DNA of 64,000 nucleotides. It comes from Nepenthes gracilis (lineage: Eukaryota; Streptophyta; Magnoliopsida; Caryophyllales; Nepenthaceae). The stretch is taken from the NCBI GenBank assembly GCA_033239525.1, contig BSYO01000005.1, forward strand, positions 1,956,001 to 2,020,000. Reading direction: 5' to 3'. A model generated the notes under the pieces. It saw only the letters and a program-made list of their open reading frames with translations. It was not told the origin of the DNA and made no database searches. Below, one piece after another: positions 56,011-64,000 of this stretch. Made by a program: the position numbers and the translations under genes. The number at the start of each line of letters is the position of its first letter. The first letter of the stretch is position 1.

Positions 56011-57590
56011 GTAAGTTTTATTTGGGGATCTGTCCATTTCACTGATTCGTCCCTCTCATCTATTTGTTTGTGCTGTTAGCTATAGGCTTACTACTTGCTT
56101 TCTTTCTGTTATTTTTGCCAATGAGAAGTCTTAGTAATAGGTGACTGCATATGAAGCATGAGTAATGAATAACATAATATAGCAGAGCAGCTTGATTGTT
56201 TATGAATGGTCATTTGGGGTGAGGGGAAGGTTTCTTTGGCTGTGTTGTTATGGTAAAAGTGTGTTATGGGTCATTGGTAATTCATGTTTAGATTGTTGAG
56301 AGGAGTTCTCTGCTGTCCGTTATGAAGTGTGCCAAGAAATTCTACCTCTCATTGGCTATGCTTGTTTGTTTTACCGGGCAGCCTGGGTGATTGATTATCT
56401 TTAGTTACAGTGATGTTGGATGGTTTTTTTCAGTCCTTTTGTCACGGATTCACCGTGACATTAATGTAATTCAAAATCAATTTTTAAGTTCTATTAGGTT
56501 GGCTTGGGATCCATTGTGAATGTATGCTGTAAACGTGTGGTTCCATCTCAGTATCTTTTGTAGAATGTATACTGTATACATTTTTTCCTGGCCGAAAACT
56601 AGAGGACAGCAGCTGTAGGATAAGCTCTTTTGTAGGAAAAGAATCCTCTTTTATTAGCAGTTGCAGGTGCTGATGCATATTATGAGGATCAAACTTTAAC
56701 GTGATATGTAGCGTAATTTGATTGAGGAAATATTTTGACGGTGTTTTTCTTCAAAATGGGATTGAAGGGTTTCCCTGTTTTCTGATCCTCACGGTCCACA
56801 TTTCTTTAAAATTAAGACTAGCTTTGCGTGGAATGGAAACCAGCCCCCCAAAAAACTCATTTTGGATGAGAAGTTAGCTGGCATATTTGATTAAATGCGT
56901 TCTTGAATTTGTGGAACAGTTTAAACACTTGGGTATGCAAAAAGGACCTCAAATGTTAATTTGGGGAAACCCACCCTTCTCTCTTTTATATTTCTTATTT
57001 CACTGCAGTTTTCTTCAAGATCCTGTTCACCGTTAGCTATGAACCTCTACTGTTCCAATTACTCTTTGCCTTCGGTATTGTATGATTAGTTAAAACACTA
57101 CTCACAAGACTGTTGATCCTTTTGCACTTGATTTTTACCCTTTAAGCACAAGGTAAAAGAATGGTAACAATCTGAATGTTGCCCTGTGTCTGTCAATTTA
57201 AGTTTTATATTGCAATCTGTTTGTATTTATACTGCCAAATAAATTTGATAAAATTTCGGGTGCTTGGGCATATCTACCAAATAAATCAGCACATGAAATT
57301 CTCTCCTGATTTGTCTCCATTTATGGATATTTTTGACAGGCAATGAGTAATAACTGCAGAGGTGATGTTCGGATGGCAAATTGATCAAGCCAATAGGGAG
57401 ACAAGGAAGAATTTTAGCTCGAGCGAAACAATGGTAGATTTGAGACAATGAGCTCTATTTGGACGCAAAATGCCATAAGATTTTTCTCAGCTGAGAGTGG
57501 ATTTCATTTGTTGTATGTTGTGGTAGTACTACTGTGCTATTATCTACCTCCTTACATGTACAAGCAGACAAACGGGTAGCTTATTTTTCT
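56011..57590 (+). other. Probable intron and 3' flank of the captured RRC1-like fragment
   Basis: It starts with a good donor (GTAAGTTTTA). A possible acceptor TTTTTGACAG is at 57332-57341, followed by GCAATGAGTAA, which would stop at once. No RS-rich coding exon of RRC1 is seen. Confidence 0.4.
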
Positions 57591-57689
57591 CTAAAATAAT
57601 ATACATACCAATTTGATATTTGTGTTGAAATCAATTTGATATTTGTGTTAAATTTTTGCCCATTAAAATATATAAATTAAATGTAAAAT

Positions 57690-58085
57690 TATATACTTTT
57701 TATGGTAATAATTTGTTATTAAATATAATATTTAATGATAAATTTTAAATGTATTTTAGTGACAAAATTATTGTCACTAATAAATATTATTTAGTGACAA
57801 AATTATTTTATTACTAAAGAATTTGAATTTGTCACTAACAAATATTATTTAGTGACAAAATTATTTTGTCACTAAAGAATTTAAATTTGTCACTAATAAA
57901 TATTATTTAGTGACAAAATTATTTTGTCACTAAAGAATTTCTTTAGTGACAAAATAAAAATTTGTCACTAAAGATTTTGTGACAAATGTTTAGTGACAAA
58001 TTAATATTTTGTCACTAAAAGTTTTAGTGACAAATTTATAATCTTTAGTGACAAATTATTTTGTCACTAAAGATTAATATTGTTG
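57690..58085 (+). repeat. 3' subterminal palindromic array of the CACTA element
   Basis: At least ten copies of TTTAGTGACAAAAT or its complement alternate, forming near-perfect hairpins such as TTAGTGACAAAATTATTTTG followed by TCACTAA. The units are far more regular than at the 5' end. Confidence 0.85.
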
Positions 58086-58121
58086 TAGTGATCGTCAAAT
58101 ACATATATACTTCCTCCAATT

Positions 58122-60780
58122 ATAAACCGGATGAAAATCCCAATAAATATGGATAAAAGCAGTTAGACGTTCAGGTGGTTAAGTAGTCCTAAAGGAACAT
58201 AAATTGTGATTGGTTATATACTTACAGGAGAACTTTGTGATATCTATAAACACTCAGGATGGAATGCAGCAACATAGACCCATAAAAAATCTTGGCATGG
58301 AAATGAACCCATCATTGTTATATTAAATAACAAGCGTATAATGTCATAACAATTAATAAAGTGATATAAAGAATATTATTTTTCAGAGAATTAAATTTTT
58401 GCTAATTATTAAAATGACTCTATTGAAAATAAAACTAAAAACAGTTCAACGTGTTTTGATTGAAAAACTACAGAAACATTGTAAATCTCAGATTTTTACT
58501 TACTAAACATTATAAACCTCAGATATGCTAAGTTTGATGCATTAAAAAGGGATGCATAGCACTCTACATGTTTTTCCATTAAATATATTAAGATATGGTG
58601 GTGAATTATGAGCAGTATACTGGGCACTATCAAGCCATCCAAATCAATCTTGCCTTTGAAGGAACTGACGTGAACTTCTTATCCTGTGCTTGGAGATTTC
58701 GATAACCAAACCCAGCAGAAGCTCAAATCAAGCATGAACACCTTGAAATGCAAAAACAATGATTTTCTGGTATAACATGATGCACGAGTTGACTCCGAGC
58801 GACAGCATTGGTATAGCATTGCATACTGATACAATCAAAGAAACTCTAGGCATTTCAACAAGCATTAATGGGAGCTAGTTGAATCGTCAAAACTCAATCG
58901 TTAGATATGTCGAAAAAAATTGACCTATTTTCCGTTATATTTAACACTATCTTCTTTATAAAATTTTGCAGACTTGGTAACTATTACAACTTATACAAAC
59001 ATTCTCAACTTTTGTGGTTATGAATGTTAAAATTACTTTAAATCACCTTCTTCTACAAAAACATTCCACCTCTCACAGTTGGTTATACAGTTTTCCAAAA
59101 AAAAAAAAAAAAAGATAATAACCAACAATTATGGTTCACGTTTTCCATGCTAGCTGCATTGTCCAAATTTTTCTGATGGTAACCATCCTATTAGACAATT
59201 GTTAGATACAAATTGCCTATAAATGAGGGCGATACTTGATTTGGTCCCTAAATCTAATACTCTGTTAATTCACCATCACTAAAGGGTAATAAGATTTGGA
59301 AGATTCAAACAAGTGGACAATTTTATAGAAATTCGAGCAAATTACAGTGGTGTCAATTGCGAAAGGTTAGCAATGATCCTTAAATTTAATTTCTACAGCG
59401 GATTTTCGTGTGATAATTTTTAAACATAGAAAACCGGCCTTTCGTTTCACATTCACCGCTAACCCCCATGCCTTTTCTCATAAGACTGTCACTGACAGTC
59501 TTAACAACCGTCAGCTGTGAATCTTTTGGCACCAAAATTACTGTCACATGTTGAAATTTCATTATCCATGGCTACAGCCACAATTCAAACTTTCGTCGTC
59601 TGCATGGACCAAATTTATTTTCAGGCATCTCAGCCTGTGTTCTTCATGTTTATAACTAAGAGCCCCTTCCTCGAGGCTCTATACCTTCAATCATTAGATA
59701 GACCTTTTATTACGTGAATGTAGAATATGACAGAATTATCAGCAAAGAATAGCGAGTATAGAGCAATCATGAAAGTTGATCTTTGGTTTAAATGAATGGA
59801 GAATAGTGTAGAAACTAAAACATTCATTTTCTTTCGAATGACTTCTATGACAACCAAGTAATGAAAGCAATTAAAATAATATGAAATTCAGGACGACCAA
59901 ACTAAACTTGACATAAATCACAGTTGGTTAATTAAAGCCAAGATTTTATTGGATTATTTTTACCTCATGGCACGAACATCGCAGGTGTTGCGGCTCGGAA
60001 GAAGGCATTTAAGAACAAGTTGAGGTGATTGACAATGGGCTTCAACCAATTCATTTCAAACTAACCCCTCACCTATCCAATAGACAATGGAGGCTTCGCG
60101 TTCTGATTTTGGCACTTCTATTTTACTTTTTTTCTATTACTTGAGCAGAGGCATGTAATGATTTTAAATCTTTTTTACTAGCTAATCTATTATCCTTATG
60201 TTTTAAGACATTCAAGTGCCTAACATGTTAAAATATCATGATAGAATATGATCCTAAATTTAGTTTGGCAATAATTGGATCCTAAAGTTCAGACTTTAAT
60301 CCATCAACATTTTTTGATTACCAAAATGATACAGTTTGAAATGCAGAATACAACTTCAGAATCACATCAATTCTGCCATCGTATCAAATGATTTATATCA
60401 AGATGATGAGTGCATGCCAATCTTACAATGCATTGAGAAAAAACTGTGGGATTTAAGTTGTAACAAGTCTAAAACATAATACAATAACGCATATCGTTGC
60501 ATTAACGCTCAAATTTGAATGCCAACAATTGACTAGCAACGGTGTATACAATCTGATAAGTGCATGAGAATGGACTGGTACAACAAAAACCCAACAGAAT
60601 TTACGACCAAACGAAAAAGTAACTCAGCATTTGATTGAGACACCAATATGATACAAGAAATCATCACCCAGACAAAATTATATGGGCTATAGAGCAAGAA
60701 ATTTTACCATTTGAGAAATCTATCAAGAGATACAAAACTTAAGATAAACTGACACTGATAGGATAGTAGAAATAGGCCGG
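58122..60780. other. Intergenic DNA, nothing recognised
   Basis: AT-rich, with an oligo-A run at 59098-59113 and a perfect 23-bp palindrome at 59481-59503. No gene can be supported; frames such as 59517-59717 lack motifs. Confidence 0.5.
59481..59503. repeat. Perfect 23-bp palindrome
   Basis: Arms TAAGACTGTCA and TGACAGTCTTA around a central C. No associated gene is visible. Confidence 0.7.
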
Positions 60781-60829
60781 GCCAGCGCAAAGATCCATGG
60801 ATTCAGTAGTAGGCTTAGAAGGCATCTGA

Positions 60830-61735
60830 TTCATAGGCTCAGGGACTGGTTAACACTTCGTTGACCCGAATAGTGCCCTAGCCGGCCGGTCTGTTCAAGC
60901 CGGCCAAGGCTCAATTTGTGCGGCCCACAGTGCTCTCCCCGCACGCTTAAGATTACTCGTCGTAACAAGCAAGTATCGAAAATATTGCTCAGATCGCGAT
61001 CTCTCTAAGAATCGTAGTACCTAACTTACCAGATCTCTCATAATGATAGCTTCAATATTCACCACGTATAACATATCTTCAAAGAGGAAATGAATCCCCT
61101 TGATTGATTATGGTTGCCTTAATCGGCGCCCCGAATTCGTTCGCCAACCCACCAAATCTGCACAAGCCAACTAGCGGCCAATTTTGGCACCCAAGTAAAG
61201 TTGAGCTGGCCCAAGACCCTATAAAAGACCCCGAGACAGACTCTAAGGTCACGCCTATATTTGCGCTAATTCTGACCTTCAAACGCTTTTGTTACCACTC
61301 AAGCAAGTCCACAAAACGTTGCTTCTAAGGGCTCTAAAAAGATTACACTCTGTCCGCAGAGCCTCTTGAAAATTCCTTCACAATTCTCGCTCCCTTCAAC
61401 ATCAAAGTTACTTTCCACGAGCGCACCACCACAAAATTGCTCCACGGTGAGTATAACCCCTGAGTCAGACTCAAAAATGTACTCTCTTACATCATTATTC
61501 ATACCCATTTATCCCCACATCTATCATCTTGTGAGAAAGAGTAATGATTTAAGTATTGGAGGATAAATTAGATAGTAAGTCTCGTCAATCCTCTAACCTC
61601 TTGTTTTAAATTGTGATATGCAGGATTCAGGTCAAGAAGTACGGAGATTAAACTCGCTTCAATTCAACCTGAATACCAAGTGGCACACTAATCCATCCGT
61701 TATCCGAATTCAGGATGCATCAAACACAATACTCA
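60830..61735 (+). other. LTR-like or promoter-like GC-richer segment
   Basis: It contains GCCGGCCGG words, a TATA-like CCCTATAAAAGACCCCGAG at about 61217-61235, and leader-like sequence without long ORFs. The overall look is that of a retrotransposon LTR, but I found no TG...CA ends with a matching duplication. Frames at 61104-61328 and 61366-61566 are not recognisable. Confidence 0.3.
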
Positions 61736-62470
61736 ATTTTAATCATGGTTGAAACTTTGAACATGATTTTTAATTTAACAAAATAATTATTTATAACAAA
61801 ATATTTAATTATTTATAACAAATTAATTATTTAAAGTATAATTCAATTTTCATTAAACTTGGAACAGTCTCCTATGTATAGAAAAATGTTGATCATTAGA
61901 CCGACCATAAAGCCTAAGTTATGAGAAATTGAAGACATTGACATCTTGACATGGAAAAGCATAAAAATTAAAGCTAGTTTTCATTGGTTTGAAAGACAAC
62001 TTCCAATGTACATATTTAATGGGCTAAAATTCTAAAAATGTATCCAAGACTGATTTTCAACACTTGGTCTCAACTCCTTTTTAAAATTTCAATTCCTCGA
62101 CCTTAAAGACATAAAAAGTGTATTATTCATTAGACTAGCTGTCAAATAAATCTGTCTCATATTTTTGCCATACCTTATCAACCAACCTTTTAGAGTGGAC
62201 TGAGCCGGCTATCCTAGTCAACATTCAAATCAATTAGCTACTATAACCTAAGATAGCAACTTGGTCCTATAAATTCTATACCAATACGTTATGATCCTTT
62301 CTACAAATTATCGTACTATGTGTAATATAAATTTAACTTACACAATAGATTATATCATATACTCCATTTTATTTTCACAAATGTTTAGAAAATTAAGTAT
62401 CATAGTGATTACATTATTGTAAATCTCGGGTCTCTGCTAATATTTGTCTCTATACTTTCAAAATCTAGAC
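61736..62470. other. AT-rich intergenic DNA, nothing recognised
   Basis: No ORF or bounded repeat. Confidence 0.5.
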
Positions 62471-62519
62471 AACAAAAATGATTGAATGACAAATTTTTGT
62501 ATGGGGCATATCTGGATCG

Positions 62520-62760
62520 ACATAATTACTACCACAACCATTATCATTATTGTAAAAAATTCCACCACCACCACAGGCACCTATTCCACCACGATAGTCA
62601 CTCTTGTCACCGGTCACCACCAATATGGTTGTGGCGAACACCAATGCCACCTTTACATTGTCAGTGTTGCGGCCTATCACCGTCGCAATCACCAACAATA
62701 CAACTATGCTCATTGTCACCATGATTACCAATGATACGACAATAACCACGACACAACGAC
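62520..62760. repeat. Degenerate CAC/ACC-ATT trinucleotide-rich patch
   Basis: Short runs of CCACCACCAC and CATTATTGT-like triplets keep both strands open for 70-95 codons, giving His/Thr-rich or Gly/Val-rich frames. These frames are typical of triplet repeats, not evidence of a gene. Confidence 0.5.
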
Positions 62761-62820
62761 TGCTTCCATTGTCATCCCCTCCTTATCATCATCACATGGG
62801 AACATCTAATCATAATTCTT

Positions 62821-63390
62821 AGTAAATAATTAATCTAACCCCCCTTGCATTACTAATTATTCTCATTGCTCTAATGATAAGTATTTTCACTTACAAATCC
62901 AACCCAAAAACCTAGGCTAAGCTATTCAATTAGATATAGGAAATATAAACTCATATATAGTAAAAATAGATTTTGGTCTACTTCAATTTAGTTAGAATTA
63001 GGGTTTTACTGCTTCGTTTCACACATTATTAAAGATTTTCTTTTCAATGGTAAAATATTTTTTTTTAGAGAAAAGGAAAACAAATAAACGAGCTCTAACA
63101 ACAACATAAAAGTGGAAGTGTAGTTTTGTTTGCTAAGTGTGATTTTTTTAACAATTGATGGGTCTAATAACCTTGGGATAATGGGTCAGGCCCTGCAATA
63201 AAGCCACAATTCAATATAATTCTTTCAAAGTAAAAGTTTCACATTACTTTTAAGAGAATAGTGCATCTGTAAATCTTACTATAAAAGTAAGCATCCTCAA
63301 CTATTGAAAGACAAGTTGAAGAAACTTGAAGAAACTCCATAAGGCTTAGAAAATGGTATAACCGTTGCTAACCGATCTCCAATGAGAACG
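62821..63390. other. Intergenic DNA, nothing recognised
   Basis: AT-rich left flank of the minisatellite. Confidence 0.5.
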
Positions 63391-63394
63391 AATT

Positions 63395-64000
63395 GGCGGC
63401 CAGGAGACCCTCGACTCTCCTCTCATCCAGGAGGCCTTTTGGCTCTCCGTCCATCCGGGGCCCCCTGGCCACCTCCAATTCTTGAGAATTTTAGTCATCT
63501 TATTTGGAGGCCATCGGACCTCTGCTACCAAGAGGCCCTCAATCCTCCTCCAGTTCAGAGGCCATCAGCCTTCTGTCAGTTAGAAGGCCCTTGACCCTCC
63601 GCCTACAAGGAGGCCCTCATCCCTCCTTCAGTTCGTCGGCCTTCTGACGTCAAGGGGTCCTCTACCGTCAGGGGGCTCTCATCCCTCCTTCCGTCCGGAG
63701 GCCCTCGGCTCTCCGCCAGTTCTAGAGGCCCTCAACCCTCAGCTTGCCACGAGGCCCTCAACCCTCCGCCTGCCAAGAGGCCCTCAAGTCTCCTCTAGTC
63801 CGGAGGCCCTCGGCCCTCCACTATTAGGAGGCTCTCAGCACTCTTCCTATCCGGAGGCCTTCAGTTCTCTATCCAGGAGGCGTAGAACTCTCCTCCTTCC
63901 AGGAGGCACGGAGGCCATCGACCCTCTACCATCAGGAAGCCCTCAGCCCTCCTTCAGTTCGAAGGCCCTCAACCCTCTGCCAGCCAAGAGGCCTTTAGCC
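63395..64000 (+). repeat. GC-rich minisatellite, about 30-bp period, runs off the window
   Basis: About 20 diverged units of the type GAGGCCCTCAACCCTCCGCC followed by about 10 variable bases (TGCCAA, AGTTCG, GTCCGG). It starts after GGCGGCCAGGAGACCC near 63400, is interrupted by less repetitive DNA at about 63475-63505, and continues to the last base. Period and GC content differ sharply from the AT-rich flank. Frames across it contain stops. Confidence 0.85.

Larger units (their letters stand above)
51929..58090. mobile_element. CACTA (En/Spm-type) transposon carrying an RRC1-like gene fragment
   Basis: The ends are CACTACAAAAAAATTAAT and the complement of CACTACAACAATATTAAT; about 24 of the first 27 bases match. 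A 3-bp TSD is confirmed by the uninterrupted 88-bp repeat units. Subterminal arrays of TTTAGTGACAAA and its complement lie at both ends (51940-52260 and 57690-58080), as in CACTA elements. No transposase domain is recognisable inside; instead there are CT-rich leader-like DNA (52665-52900), unrecognised sequence, and a host gene fragment (54780-56010). It is a non-autonomous, gene-capturing element. Confidence 0.9.

Noticed and set aside
60808..61720. Solo LTR bounded by GCATC duplications
   Set aside because: GCATC flanks can be found, but the implied end is not CA and the ends are not inverted.
62465..62822. Overlapping ORFs on both strands
   Set aside because: Triplet-repeat composition keeps frames open; there is no domain or start context.
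63382..63594. Proline/serine-rich protein gene
   Set aside because: It is the open part of a minisatellite; the same frame has stops in later units.

Overview
The window is nuclear DNA of a flowering plant, most likely a eudicot. It is AT-rich and gene-poor, with plant-type LTR retrotransposons, a Mutator-like element, a CACTA element and AT-rich MITEs. The only gene that looks intact is an intronless PCS1-type aspartic protease at 42017-43324 (+). Nearly everything else is mobile DNA or its debris, and several elements can be delimited to the base by their target-site duplications (TSDs).

Layout. 1-3704: mostly unrecognised AT-rich DNA with a tiny retroposition scar (619-667) and a MITE with an AAT/TAA microsatellite core (2791-3144). 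3705-8836: a 5.1 kb Mutator-like element (MULE) with 1.1-1.2 kb inverted arms and a 10-bp TSD. It carries a FAR1-like first exon, a captured two-exon piece of a plant coiled-coil protein and a short TypA-like exon on the opposite strand. 8890-11224: a truncated Ty3 element (5' LTR plus gag, minus strand). 11298-17872: a 6.6 kb non-autonomous Ty3 element (minus strand, TSD ATATC) that has lost pol but keeps broken gag, a GC-rich tandem array and an antisense gene. 17873-27979: AT-rich DNA with two more MITE copies, a fold-back element, Copia LTR remnants and a diverged tandem repeat. 27980-40811: a 12.8 kb Ty3 element of the Tat type (plus strand, TSD CGAGA). It has gag, protease, reverse transcriptase, two RNase H domains and integrase, all frameshifted, and two antisense ORFs between integrase and the 3' LTR. 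40812-45300: the PCS1-like gene and flanks. 45330-51450: a fourth MITE, a candidate solo LTR, a decayed Copia element and a Copia LTR fragment. 51694-58121: an 88-bp tandem repeat split by a 6.2 kb CACTA element (TSD ATC) carrying a fragment of an RRC1/SR140-like splicing-factor gene. 58122-64000: little recognisable, ending in a GC-rich minisatellite of about 30-bp period that runs off the window.

The most notable system is the antisense gene module of the Tat-type elements. It lies in the same position in two different elements, with a TATTTAAA box upstream, a related N-terminal domain and an intron candidate in the same place. The larger element has a second antisense ORF with its own copy of the box; its 13-bp core (GCTTATTTAAACG) is identical to the box upstream of the antisense gene in the smaller element. 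Next come two cases of host-gene capture by DNA transposons, one by the MULE and one by the CACTA element.

Limits: all calls are by eye. Family names rest on remembered motif patterns, with no search. Boundaries with matching TSDs are firm; the others are approximate.
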